The position numbers and the translations under genes were made by a program. The notes below the pieces were generated by a model. It saw only the letters and a list, made by a program, of their open reading frames with translations. It was not told where the DNA came from and made no database searches. Positions 1-12,256 of a DNA stretch of 64,000 nucleotides are shown here, piece after piece (the first letter of the stretch is position 1; each line of letters begins with the position of its first letter). This stretch comes from Cryptomeria japonica (lineage: Eukaryota > Streptophyta > Pinopsida > Cupressales > Cupressaceae), in NCBI RefSeq assembly GCF_030272615.1, contig NC_081409.1, positions 206,629,190-206,693,189 on the forward strand, read 5' to 3'.

Positions 1-2531
1 CTGTTAATAACACTCTGGTTATATAATGGGACGACAAAAATCGAAAAATAGACTGATTTTCTCTTAAACCCTCAGCAAAATCAAAAAATGACCAGAAAAG
101 AACCCTCTAAGTTGAACAAAACCCTTTATATTATAAAATCAACATCGTAATTCTTGAAAGCTACGCAACTTATCAACTAAACATCTTCTGATATATCTAA
201 ATCATGAAAACAAATCCAACCTAAAACTGGTTAAATGTCATCAATAACTTCTTGTAAATGCAAGAAAATAAATAAAAGCAAGCACTCACCGAACGTAGAT
301 TTGTCACCCGAAAGCAATAGGATCAATAACAGAAACAGATTCGACTATGTATAATTAAAAAAGTTTAGAAATAAATAAAGTGTGCCCCACTACGTATAAA
401 ATGCGTAACACTGTAATACAAGCTTTCACCTAAACAATGGCCACCGAAATACAGTGACCAGTGTGATCTGTGGTTTTGCTTTCTAGATAATAATTATATG
501 ATAGGAATATGCCGTTTTCTATGTTAATTGACGGGGCCTCGATAGTTGTAATTTATTTATCACGTGAGAATCTAACTTAATTTTTAAACAAGTCATCCAT
601 TTGTCTGATAGCCATTACATTGTCTAGTTGCCATGCACTCCGAGCAAATTATTAACTAGCAATTGCATCTTACTGTGCAATGAGTAGGTCGAAGAGGTAT
701 GGAAGGTGAATTATGTAAAATTTTAATTTATTTTTTCAAACATTTTTATAGTTTATGAGTTCAATTGGTAGGTCATATAGTTAATGGTGGTGTTTTCACA
801 AAAGAGGTCTGAATCAAGATCTATCACCAAAAGTCTCTTGTTTTCTTTGCAATAGGGAGAAAGGGAGATATAAGAATAGAAAGAGGGAGATGGAGAGGGA
901 AAGGTAGAGGGGGAAGAGTGAGATAGAGTGGGATAAGCAAATAGAGATAAAGAGGAAGATAGAGAGAGAGATAGAGATGGAGATGGAGATGGATATGAAG
1001 AGAGAGAGTCGAAAAATTAAAAAAATTAAATGTAACTAAAATTTACATATACAAATTATATATTTATTCATAATGTTTGAAAATATAACAATAAAAAATA
1101 CATTTATTTTTAAAAAATCATAAAAATAATTTATTTGTATAAAATATTGATACTATTTATAAAATTATATATTTTAAAAATAATATAATAAACTTATACC
1201 AAAAAAAAAAACTTATATACAATCCTCTAAAAATCATTGAGCATAAAGAGAAATCTATGTATGTATATTGATAGGTGTATTTATTTATTTACATAATAAT
1301 AATTTTTAAATTATTTTTAGTTTAAAATTATTTTATAATTAGAGTTTAAAATTATTTTTTAATTAATTAATTAAAAAAAATTAATTTCTTTTAAAATATA
1401 TATTAATCTTTCAAATAATGAAAAAAATCATTTATTTATTTATTTAATTATAAGATATTTATAAATAAAATATATTTTGACTATATATTTTTGTAAATTT
1501 AAAATAAAAAATTTAGTATAAAAATTTGTTAAACAAATTTTATTTAATTTTTTTTATTTCTAGTATTTATAATTGCATCTATTTATGCTTTTTATATTTT
1601 TTAAACATGTTATAACTAATTTGTTCTTTAATTTATATTTATGGACCTATGATTTTGTTAAAAACAATAAAAATATTTTTTATTAGTGAAATTTGAATTT
1701 TAAACATAACACTCAAGTTCACACATAAAATTTGATCCAAGATTAAAACTATTGAGTTACAAATTCTTTAATCAAGAGATATATTTTGTTTTTAGCATAA
1801 TTTGAGAATTAAGATTGCTAGATGTGTCGAACCAATCAAAATATCATTATTTAAAAAAAAAACTTAATATTTTATAAAATCAATTATTTATATATTTTAA
1901 TATAATAATTATGAAAATAAAATTAAAAAATTAGAAACTTTTAAATATATAATTTATTATTCATATATTATATTTGTTATATATTCTCGTATATTAATGA
2001 TTAAAATTTCAAAAATAAGTACTTATAGCAATTAATTTATTTTGTTTCAATAAAAAAATTAAATTTAATAATTATTTATACCTTAGATTTATTTTATATA
2101 TATATATATATATATATAATAAATCTACAAAATTCATTTTTAAAAAATTAAATAAAAGGAATTTATTATGTGCCCATGTTACTAGATTGGGCATTAAATA
2201 CACATTATATAGTGTCTTGGTATTTGCAAAATAAATTTATTGGTAAAAATGAACTATGAAATGAAAAAGATGGGGCCCCAAAAGGAGGAATTAGACATTG
2301 TGAATATATCTCGTGAATGGACGAGATACAAAGAAATATTGAAGGACAACATATGTTAATAAAATAATAAATTAACTGAAAAATCGGACGATGGAAGACG
2401 TTTTAATAGTCTTGCACACCTCTGAGTGAATGGTAATCGTTGATTTGCAAAAGTTAGCTGGTGCATTCCATAGAAAGGATACGCCTTCGACGTAAATAAA
2501 ACAAAATTAGCATTTTTATGGACAAAGATAT
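1..2531. other. AT-rich stretch without a recognisable gene
   Basis: I see no gene, LTR boundary or RNA gene here. The sequence is strongly AT-rich, with long A/T runs and no open frame of note. A purine-rich tract (about 845-1014) and a short (TA)n run near 2095-2119 are the only distinct structures. It is probably old, decayed repeat sequence; that is inference. Confidence 0.6.
845..1014 (+). repeat. Imperfect GA-rich purine tract
   Basis: About 170 bases almost free of pyrimidines on the plus strand, made of irregular GAGA, GGGAGA and GAGATG units. It is a degenerate microsatellite and could form unusual DNA structure. No regulatory role is visible. Confidence 0.75.
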
Positions 2532-2842
2532 TTTAATTAAACAAAATTAACATTATTATGAGTAAAGATATTTTAATTAAAGGTGTCACAACATATATCA
2601 ATTTCAATGTTTATATTAAACTAGTATGTATATATTAAAATTAATCTATACAAGAATACATCAAAAATATTTTAATAAAAGATAGAGATGGTTTAATTAA
2701 ACAAAATTAGCATTATCATAAATAAAGATATTTTAATTAAAGATATCACAATATATATCAATTTCAATGTTTATATTAAATTAGCATATATATCTTAAAA
2801 TTAATCTATATAGAATACGTCCAAAATGTTTTCATAAGAAAT
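2532..2842. repeat. Two-copy tandem repeat, period about 160 bp
   Basis: The block starting TTTAATTAAACAAAATTA at 2532 recurs at 2692. Shared sub-blocks follow in the same order, ending near 2683 and 2842. The copies differ by scattered substitutions, so the duplication is not recent. A partial third unit lies just upstream near 2500. No coding potential. Confidence 0.75.
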
Positions 2843-3071
2843 AAAAATAATTAAATATTTTAAATTAAAAAATATTCATATTAATGAAAAACAAATCAAA
2901 TCATCCAAGGGGTTGAGCTTAGTTGGTCTTCCAATTGTTATTTCTAGTTTGGTGCTCCAAAGGAGATCTCGTATGAAATTAAATCTTCCAAATGGAAACA
3001 TGTACATGTTGTGTACTTTTTTACTATTGACTTTTTTTCATTAGATAAATCAAGATTAATATTTTTAAAAT

Positions 3072-3129
3072 TATATATACATGTGTATGTGTATGTGTAT
3101 ATATATATATACATATATATATATATGTC

Positions 3130-3160
<31 letters not shown>

Positions 3161-3325
3161 GTATATATATATATAGACATATATATATATATATGTATAT
3201 ATATATGTATATGTATATATATATATATGTATATATATATGTATATGTATATATATATATGTATATATATATGTATATATGTATATCTATATATATATAT
3301 ATATATATGTATATCTATATATGTA

Positions 3326-3394
<69 letters not shown>
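3072..3394. repeat. Compound (TA)n/(TG)n microsatellite
   Basis: About 320 bases of alternating TA broken by TG and TC dinucleotides, ending in an uninterrupted (TA)n run. Open frames of Ile/Tyr repeats in both directions are artefacts of this repeat. Confidence 0.95.
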
Positions 3395-3399
<5 letters not shown>

Positions 3400-3785
3400 A
3401 TGCTAATTTATATTTTGAACATTATAATTTAAATGATGAAGATGATAGTATATTCTAAATCTAAATTTTCTCAATAATATTATAATATATTATATAAGAA
3501 TATATAAATATTTATAAAAATATATAAATTAATTAAATAACAATTTAACATTTATATATCAAATAAAATTATAAATATTATACTATTATGAAAATTATAT
3601 GAAGATTATTAATTGATGTAATATATTACTTATATAATCAGCGTATTCATTGAGTTGGAGAAGATAATTCCACCAAGATGGCTAGAACCAGAGCCTCTTG
3701 GTTTCCACTACAAGACAGATGAATTAATAAGAACCTTGGCATTGATAAGACTTCAAGAGACAATCACTATCTATCTAAGGTTGGG

Positions 3786-3790
<5 letters not shown>

Positions 3791-3860
<70 letters not shown>
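3791..3860. repeat. (CT)35 microsatellite
   Basis: Seventy bases of uninterrupted CT (GA on the other strand). The long uninterrupted run suggests it still changes length. Frames reading Leu/Ser or Arg/Glu through it are artefacts. Confidence 0.97.
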
Positions 3861-3863
<3 letters not shown>

Positions 3864-5019
3864 AATCACTAGCAGTATAGGCATAAGGACATCAAGACAT
3901 CCCCAAAATAAACAAAGATTATATAAATTAAATAGCATTTTTACATTGACTGAGTTTATTATCAAACTAAAACTTCATAACTTGCTCTTTAATTTGTGGA
4001 TGATTGGTAAATATAATTTTTTCACTGCCTCCAATACTAATAACGAAGTAGAAGTGTAAGCAGTGAGGAATGGCTATCCAACCTCTAGAATGCACCAAAC
4101 ATCTATTATAATATATTTATAATGTATAAAGAATAATGGCACATTCTAAGAATGAATAACTATTTTTCCAAGGGTGTTAGCTTGGTATAAAGGAAGGTTT
4201 AAAAAAAAGATTTATAAAATCTTCGTTAAGGAAGATTCGTTGATTATTATCAAGACATGTGCAATGGGAATCTTAGGGGCATGATAGAAAAATGCCTAAG
4301 TTTCTTAAAAGAATTTGAAGATTACAAGATGGGGCATGCATAGATACCTATAGCGGCAAATCATGAGGCTAGTATGATTACAAACAAAGCAATTGATGTG
4401 GCAACATGAATCTAGGCTTAGAGTCATTGGTGTTGAATGAAAGGCAACCATATCCAACAAAGGAATGTAGAAGAAGAAGAAGAAGAAATTACTTTAACAT
4501 CCACAAGGCTAAATATAGCCTATGGGATAGACCCCTTCACTAACCAACTTCTGCATTTCAACTCTTTTCTTGTGCAATATGATGATGAGAGCGCCTAACT
4601 TCTCCACACACCCTTCACTAAATAGATTATCCCAAGAACTAGCTGCCAAGGTGCTTTCAAAACTGTGCCTATTGGCTTTGAAAGTGTCACACTCAAGAAT
4701 GAAGTATATTATTAATGTGTGAGAGTGCAAATTAATGATGGTTGAGGGTGTGCAAAGTACGATGAGCTTCTACATCCGATATGTCACGTATATGAGTACC
4801 CCTCCTCTTCTTGTCAACCAACTCAAAGACTTTAGGGGTAAATTATGGATTTGATTTGTGTTTCGAAGGACAAAGGTGATGGAATCGACATTGGGTTTAT
4901 TAGTCTCTTTGTCTTTCTACCATCTTGGATTGGAATATCATTGGTGCAAGCATTAAAAGTAATAGATTTATTTTTTTCTAAATAGTGAGAAACAAAAAAT
5001 GTAAAGAAGAGTTGATGAA
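3861..5019. other. Gene-less flank left of the Copia element
   Basis: No family is recognisable. A short minus-strand open frame at 4509-4730 shows no domain. A small AAG run sits near 4470. The stretch ends at the target-site copy of the Copia element (GATTT, 5020-5024). Confidence 0.5.
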
Positions 5020-5024
5020 GATTT

Positions 5025-6245
5025 TGTTGGCCATTTGGTGGAATTGACTGTGTTGCATTGACGTTTTGTCATTGATGCCAACACTAGTTGTTTGGATGCT
5101 TTACCAGTACCCTTTTGGTCTCGGTAGGTTGAGTGAATTCTGGCTGTTTTGGATCCGGCATGTTCTGGTAGGCTCTGGTATAGTTTGGTGATGGAATCAG
5201 CTTGTTCATGATACTCATGCTCATATTCAGTCAGTTGGTTTTTGGTCTGGTGATTGGATGCTATCTTGCTTGCTTAGAAACTTAGTTTCTAGTTCCGACG
5301 AGGGTTTCACCGACAGAGCTTTTGATGAAGATCTTTGATGAATTGCATAAGTGGTGTTGGTGCAGCTTTTGGTGGAGTTTCAGGATGTTGTTGGTGATCC
5401 AGTTCAAGACTTGGCGGATGGAGATCATTGCTATAGAGTGTGGACCTATACTAGGTCCCGGTTGATCTAGGTTATGGACCTGCTTTAATGTAACGTGTGG
5501 ATTGGACCTCTTGATGTGTTTCCGGGATGTCTTATGTGTTGGATATTATTTGTTTGGTCTAAGGCCGGCATGGTTTATAATTATGTAATTGGTTTATTAT
5601 CTGGTGGCTGACTTAATTGTTTATGGTTGAGGGTTTGTATATATAGATGTAAGATCTCATTGTAGATCATCATGGTTATGTTAGAGGTCATGGTCAAGGA
5701 ATGTAATGTGTGAATAATGTAATATCATTCAGGCAGATGATTTGGTCGATCATTGGAGATCAAATTGGGTTTATGTAAGAAGAATCAGTCCTCCGGTATT
5801 GAGCTTAACCGGAATTGTACTCAGATATAGGAGATGCTATCTTTTGCAATTCAACACTTCTCTAGAATGTAGTCTAGATTTCTATGTAGTCAGTGAGGCT
5901 CCTTTTGTGATGAGTAGTGCGTTCTAGGCCTTTGGCCTTCCTGCAAGTGCAGACCCCTCAATTGTAATGCACATACTTACTGCAAAAGTATTATCTGACT
6001 TTAGGTAGGCTTCCCACCGTGGTTTTTCCCTTTATCGAGTTTTCCATGTATAAATCTCGGTGTCATATGGATGGTTTTATTATGTTGTTATTGTTTATGA
6101 TTAATTGGTTTAACTTCTATTCTAGTATTAATGTTTTAGGTTCTAGTATTAAAGTTTTAAACTGCTAATAGTTTCACTACTCTGAGACAACTGATTCACC
6201 CCCGCCCCCTCTTAGTTGTCTTTCGGTTATTTGAATTGTCTAACA
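5025..6245 (+). repeat. 5' LTR of the Copia element
   Basis: Begins TGTTGG and ends TAACA, directly before the primer-binding site. It matches 14476-15696 over its whole length with scattered substitutions. A TATA-like promoter lies near 5638. A hairpin with a C-rich loop (6185-6221) lies 24 bp from the end. A 61-codon frame at 5742-5927 also occurs in the other LTR, but nothing suggests it is a protein. Confidence 0.95.
5638..5646 (+). promoter_or_regulatory. TATA-like box in the 5' LTR
   Basis: TATATATAG occurs once in this part of the LTR and is kept at 15091-15099 in the 3' LTR. It lies about 600 bp before the LTR end, a plausible place for the U3/R promoter. Assignment by motif only. 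Confidence 0.5.
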
Positions 6246-6247
6246 AT

Positions 6248-6259
6248 TGGTATCAGAGC
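6248..6259 (+). other. Primer-binding site (initiator tRNA-Met type)
   Basis: TGGTATCAGAGC, two bases after the LTR end, is the usual plant Copia primer site, complementary to the 3' end of initiator tRNA-Met. It fixes the LTR boundary and the plus orientation. Confidence 0.95.
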
Positions 6260-6303
6260 TTTGGTCCTCTCTGCAGAAAGCTTAACTGCTTGAGGAAGAT
6301 CCT

Positions 6304-6842
6304 ATGTCGACTAACGATTCAAGTTCATCCAGTTCTTCTGGAGCTATCTTTCGGAGGGATATTCCAAGGCTTGATGGAACAAATTACATAGTATGGAAGA
6401 TTCGGATGGAGACTCATCTGAGATGTCTTGGCAAGGAGATTTAGGAGATCACACAAAATGGTGTCACACCTTATAATCTAGGATTTGGAAATCCTCCTCC
6501 AACAAACCTGGACAAGGAGCTTGAGAATGATTGTAGAGCAAGAGAACCCCTCTTGTGTGCACTTTCTGATCAGCAAATAATGGGATTAACCAACAAATCA
6601 TCTGGAAAGGTTATATGGTATAAGTTGGAGACTCTTAATGAAGGTGACCCTACAGTGAAGATTGCTAAACCTGATGGTTACCGGGTGAGATATGAAAACC
6701 TGAAGATGGAAGAAAATGAAAAGATTACTACATTCATGGAAAGGGAAAATGAGATTTTTATGGGAATTCAATGTTGTGGTGGAACTCTGAGCGAAGATAA
6801 AATTGTTTCTAAAGTCCTGAGAGCCCTATCACTGACTTACAA
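6304..6842 (+). pseudogene. Copia gag, N-terminal part, interrupted
   Basis: Starts at ATG 6304, 44 bases after the primer site. A Ser-rich N-terminus is followed by a UBN2-type gag region: a LDGTNY motif and then YKLETL near 6620. An in-frame TAG follows the GKEI residues near 6441. The frame continues to 6842, where a 3.58-kb insertion cuts it; it resumes in the same frame after 10419. Gag would form the particle that packages element RNA. The frame is open apart from the one stop, so the decay is moderate. Family assignment rests on these motifs and on the pol that follows. Confidence 0.88.
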
Positions 6843-6949
6843 TGTGATAACCCACCATAATTGATTCAACAAAATTGAGTATTCTTTTTTTTTTGGTTTA
6901 ATGAAATCATTATGTTTATTCAATTGCATACTTTGGGCATCCATCCATT

Positions 6950-7131
6950 AGGATTAGGCATTCATCCTTCCGGGATGAGCATCTAACCATACGGGTTAGG
7001 CAATTGTCCATACGGGTCATGAGATTCCATCTATAGAATACGGGATAGGCATCTACCCATACGGGGTAGGCATCTATCCAAACGGGATAGGCATCTACCC
7101 ATACAGGGTAGGCATCTATCCAAACAGGATA
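6950..7131 (+). repeat. Array of ~21-bp units, each a small hairpin
   Basis: At least six units carry a 5-bp inverted repeat around a 5-base loop: CATCC/GGATG, TAACC/GGTTA, TACCC/GGGTA, TATCC/GGATA, TACCC/GGGTA and TATCC/GGATA. The last four units form an exact-period 42-bp duplication (7045-7086 and 7087-7128). Stem bases change between units in matching pairs. Units around 7000-7045 are more degenerate. Confidence 0.85.
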
Positions 7132-8612
7132 GGAGATGCTCTGGCCAGAGACTTAGACTCATCAGGACCATTCGGGTCCTGAGCCACTCACTAAGTACTA
7201 CACTCTTCTAACAGAAGTGCACCGAGGTCGCCGTCCTTAGGAGTAATTAAATAATACAAGCTTGATTTCCGCCTCAGAATTTGGCTTAAAGCCTCGGGAA
7301 GTCAAGTGAATCCATACGGGATTCCTTCCGAGTATGCATTGAATTTCTTTTCCAATTTAATTACCTTATCTTTCAATTAGGATTCTTACTCAACCAAGCC
7401 TAGACCCCACCCACAAATGCCTGAGTACGAGGGACAACTCCGTCCCAAGACTGCCCACATACCCACTTCGGCACGGGATCAAGGCGTAAAGTATGTAGTT
7501 CTATTTTCTATTCTATGGTTTGATGTAAACTGATTTGTGGGTACGCAACCCTTTCTAGGGTCAGTGCCCCAGACAGTTTCTCTGCGGTTGCTACCCACGA
7601 TGGTAGCGCCTAAGCGAAGGCTCAAGATGGCCTACTGCTTGTGGCCTAAAAATAACTAGATCCTAATTCTTATCATGAGCGTCACCCAATTGCAAATCAC
7701 CAATATCCCTTCAAGATAAAAAAAAAAGAAATCAATTTCATGAGAGCATTTAACTTGACCATCCCTAAAAGGGGTTTACTATGGTTTATCTCAACAGATG
7801 TGAAAATCATTTAAAAGTTATCTTATTAAATTATCGATCCAAGGGGGATTACCTGCCCCTTGGATTTTAACTTCCAAATGTCCCTTATTACTCCCCAACG
7901 ATTTATAGGGACGATGCCACAGACGTCGTTGATGCAGCTTTATTAGGCGTTAAGCGCAGTAGTTCAACACGACGGCATTATCCGTAAGCATGACCCAGAG
8001 GCACCATATATACCAAACGCTGCTAGTTTTGGTTTCCCAACTTCCTTTGATTAGTTTCAATCTTATAATAACATCATGTTGATAATAATTATGAACTTAG
8101 ATATTGCAAAGCAAAGTGAACTGAAATAACTATGAAATAAAAGAATCGTAACTAGAATTATTTAATCAAAAACTTGAAAATAATTGCCTAATAATGAAGG
8201 TTAGGTAACTTGAATACCAACGCTTAAATGTATAATTCGCATGAAGATGGAAACATCAAATAATTAAATCAACGATATATATGTATATGCATGACATGAA
8301 GCAAGGTGAGTTGTACACGAAAATGCCACTTATAAAGTCACTAGTCCTAACATAAAATTTAGCTTATGTCATTTATTGCTAGATGGGTCTTAAGATGACT
8401 TAATATAATTTTATTAAAACTAGTTTATAAAATAAATTTCTTAAGTTTAAAAATTTCTATTAACTAAAATTTATTTATATAAAAATAAAGAATTTTATTT
8501 AACTAAAATTTTAAATATACAAAAAAAAGAATTTTAAAAAAATTGCATTTAATGCCATCGAACTAAGTTCGAATGGCTTGCATGGGTTTTAGTGGGAGTG
8601 GGACCCCACAGT

Positions 8613-8635
8613 CCCCCCCCCCCCCCCCCCCCCCC
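8613..8635 (+). repeat. Homopolymer run C23
   Basis: Twenty-three consecutive C residues inside the inserted LTR. Overlapping proline-rich open frames are artefacts. Run length may be a sequencing approximation. Confidence 0.9.
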
Positions 8636-8832
8636 ACTAACCTATGGCCACTGCCGCAGCAGTGCTCGCAGACTAGTGGGGGGTACCGTGATGGTACCAC
8701 TCCACCTGCGGAGTACTGTCTCCGTTCCACTGGCCTGCGGACCGGTACGCACAGGCCCGTACAGAATGCATTATGTTGTTTTCTCTTTTTTTTTTTTTAA
8801 ATAAAGACTCTCACTTATTAATATATATAAAA

Positions 8833-8974
<142 letters not shown>

Positions 8975-9298
8975 TTTATTTTATTTTTTATTTTATTTTT
9001 TTATTTTTTATTTTATTTTATTTTTTGTGTGTAAAGTTCCTAGTCTAATTTTGTAAAAAAAAAGAACCAGAGCAGTTTTAATTTTATTCAACTCAGAATT
9101 AGTATGAACGATAAGAGTTTATTTGTAGCAGCAAAAACACAGAGAGTAATAGTAACCCAAAATACGAACATGAGACAATAAGGATTTACTTATTGGAGTG
9201 ATTAACAAAGACTAACCAGAATACAAAAAGAATGAAGTAATATGCATATTGGAATACAGAGAGTGTTTCATAGAGGGACTCATTCCTTTGTTTTCAAC

Positions 9299-9322
9299 TG
9301 TTGTTGTTGTTGTTGTTGTTGT
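9299..9322 (+). repeat. (TGT)8 microsatellite
   Basis: Eight TGT/GTT triplets followed by T runs, inside the inserted LTR. A simple repeat with no coding frame. Confidence 0.9.
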
Positions 9323-10419
9323 TTTTTTTTGTTTTTGTTTTTTTCAGAGAGGAGTAAATAACCAAGCTAAAACAATAAGAATATTGTAGGAAAGTTATTC
9401 ACAGCGAATCCTATCCTTTCTTTCAACAATCTTTTTGCAGAAAATGTATAACCAGAAAATGGGAAATATGTATAGAAATCAATGAGAAATATAGAGAAAT
9501 ATCTACAGTGAGATCTATGAGATTCAGATTTTTTTTTTAATTTATTTGAAAACCAGAAAGATGAATCTAGAGAAAGGAAATAAGGATGGTTCTAATTTGG
9601 TTCTTCAGCAAGAATCGATTTGAAACTTAATAAGAAATTTTAACAATTTTGAACTAATTCCTATCAGAATTTGAAATACATGGATCTAACTTCTTAAACA
9701 AATGAATCTAATACTTATATATTGAAAACTAATGGATCTAATTCTTATAAAAAATTTGAAACAAATGAATCTAATTCTTAAACAAATTAATCTACTTATT
9801 ATCAAAAATTTGAACTAATGGATCTAATTTTCTTAAACAAATTAATCTAATCTAAATTGCAGCAAGAATAAGATGCATGAAAAACTAAATTTGAAAGAAC
9901 CTGGGTGCTTGAAAATGGTGTGGAATCCTCTATGAATCTCCCTTGATCCTCCAAACTTGAAGAGAAGTCCTCCCAAGCAAAAATCTTAGCTGAAAAATGA
10001 AAATTGACTACAAAAGAAAAATTTACTTGAAGAATTTCTTATGGAATAACCAACAACTCTTTTTGAAAACTTGTACATCTTTTATAAGAAAAAACTCCAA
10101 ATTCCACTACCTAATTTTTAATTAAAAAAAATAGAGATTCTCTCCTAATTTGGCCTTCATGTAAATTGATTAGACTTAGTGGGAGGAGTTACATGCAAGG
10201 TGGTGGAGAAGCCTCTAGAAGCTTCTTATTCCTCCTACAACATGTGCCATAATTTGGGTGAGGAAATTTAAATAAACAATTAAAAAAAGAGTATATTTTC
10301 CATGTGTGTGTGTGATTTATTATTTTTATTCCTTTATAATATTCATTCAATAGTTTATCCAAAAGAAATATAATAGAGTTTGTATTTAAATCAAAAGGTG
10401 ATAAAGGAGGGTTGTGACA

Positions 10420-10842
10420 TACAAAATGAAGGCTACTGTTATTAATGAGTTGAGAGCAATGGCTAATACATTTGTCAACATAGATACTTTGGTTGGGAAA
10501 CTATCTGCTTTTGAGGTTGAAGAATTTAGACCTTCTGGAGCTGTGAAGTTTGAACCTGCTTTTCATGCATCTACATCTACAACTGGTAAGCAAGACTGGA
10601 AAGCTTTGTATGCAAAGGAATTAGAAGATATGAAGATAGAAGATGATGAGTTTGAGCAACATGAAGCATTATTTGCTAGAAGAGTACCTAAAGGACCGGT
10701 AGGAAGTAAGAATGAAGGAAAAGCACCTTTTAAATGTTTTGCATGTAATAAGATTGGTCATTTTGCATCTAGATGTCCTGAAAGGAATTCAATATTTGAA
10801 GAAAGAGCTAGAAGATCATTTAATCCTAATCCTAGATATTAG
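10420..10842 (+). pseudogene. Copia gag, C-terminal part with zinc knuckle
   Basis: Continues the gag frame after the insertion and the duplicated TACAA. It contains KATVINELRAM, then an acidic linker, then one CCHC zinc knuckle (CFACNKIGHFASRC, about 10736-10779) that in this family binds element RNA. A Lys/Arg-rich tail follows. The frame ends at a TAG at 10840-10842, but the same frame reads on into pol, so this TAG is probably a mutation and not the native gag end: plant Copia elements usually encode one gag-pol polyprotein. Confidence 0.9.
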
Positions 10843-12256
10843 AACAAGTACAAGTACAAGAACAAGAAAAATAGAGACAAATCATGCTACATAGCGGATG
10901 AGGAAGGCATTATTGATTCTGATGATGAACCAGCAGAAGACTCTGGAAGTGGTTCCAACAATGGGAAGGAATGGGTGTTCCTGGCTATCAAGGAAGATGA
11001 TCTGGCACTGGAAGTGAATGTACCTGAAGAGAAGGTACTTGCTACTAAAATTGAAGACAAAGATGAATGGGTAATTGACATCGATTGTTCACATCATATG
11101 ACTGGAGATAAAGGGAAGTTTCTATCTTTGCAAGAATTTGATGGCAGTCTAGTTAGATTTGGAGATGACAAAGCATGTATGATCAAAGGAAAAGGAACTA
11201 TATCATTGGATGGTAAGAATAATACTGACAATGTTTATTATGTTGAAGGTTTAAGACAAAATCTTTTGAGTGTAGGACAATTAGTAGATAAGGGATTTCA
11301 ATTATAGTTCAAGGATGGAAAATGCAAAATCATTAACATATCTAGTTTAGAGATTGCAACCGGTACACAGACAAAAGGTAATATGTTCCATTTAAACTCC
11401 AGTGAGAAGACATGTTTGATTACACAAATTGATGAGAGTTGGCTATGGCATAAAAGACTGTGTCATGTGAATTTTGATTGCATTGTGAAGATCAGTTCAA
11501 CTAAGGCAATTAGGGATATACCTAAGATTATGAAGCCCTATAATCCGGTATGTAAAGAATGTCAAATGGGTAAATAGGTCAGAACCTCTTTTAGGAGTAT
11601 GCAAGATAAATCAAATGATGTTCTTGATCTTATTCATACTGACTTATGTGGCCCTGCTAGAGTTAAAAAATTTCAAGGTGATAGATATTTCATGCTAATC
11701 ATTAATGATTATTCTAGAATGATGTGGGTTGCTTTTCTAAAAGAGAAATTTGAAGCATTTTAAAATTTTAAAATCTTTTAGGCTAAAGTGGAAACTGAGA
11801 CAAGAATGAAGATTAAATGTTTGAGGTCAGATCATGGTGGATAATTCACATCCAATGAGTTTAATAACTTTTGTGAGAAGCATGGTATAAGAAGACAATT
11901 TTCTACTCCCCAAACACCTCAGCAGAATGGAGTTGTGGAAAGGAAGAACATAACTATCTTGGATGCTGCTAGAACAATGATGATGGAATCTAGTCTACCT
12001 CATATCTACTAGAGAGAAGCAGTGAGCACAGTGGTTTATACATTCAACATAGTACATATATCAAAGAGAAATCGGTAAGACGCCTTATGAATTATGGTTT
12101 GGCAATACACCTACAGTTAAGTATTTCAGAATTTTTGGTAGTAAATGTTATATCAGGAGAGATAATATCATTGAGAAATTTGATCCTAGATGTGATGAAG
12201 GCATATTTCTTTGTTATTCTAATGAAAGCAAAGCATATAGATGTTATAACAAGAGA
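10843..12256 (+). pseudogene. Copia pol: protease and integrase, decayed
   Basis: Same frame as gag. The protease motif near 11075-11105 reads WVIDIDCSHHMTG where the family has D-S-G, so the active-site triad looks altered. The GAG-pre-integrase block WLWHKRLCHVNF is near 11440, and the integrase zinc-binding CKECQMGK ends near 11574 just before a TAG. The integrase core follows, with HTDLCGP near 11638 (first catalytic Asp) and CLRSDHGG near 11820 (second), then TPQTPQQNGVVER near 11905-11945 (catalytic Glu region). In-frame stops occur near 10840, 11305, 11575, 11760, 11842 and 12010. A frameshift lies near 12060-12075, after which the frame changes. Confidence 0.9.

Noticed and set aside
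2944-3432. Several overlapping Ile/Tyr-rich open frames
   Set aside because: Produced entirely by the (TA)n/(TG)n microsatellite on both strands.
3655-3965. Leu/Ser and Arg/Glu repeat proteins
   Set aside because: Artefact of (CT)35; flanking residues show no domain.
5742-5927. 61-codon frame repeated at 15195-15380
   Set aside because: Conserved only because both lie in the two LTRs of the same element; no protein features.
6950-7131. Possible CRISPR-like array
   Set aside because: Units are contiguous 21-bp palindromes without unique spacers, in a plant retrotransposon; no cas genes.
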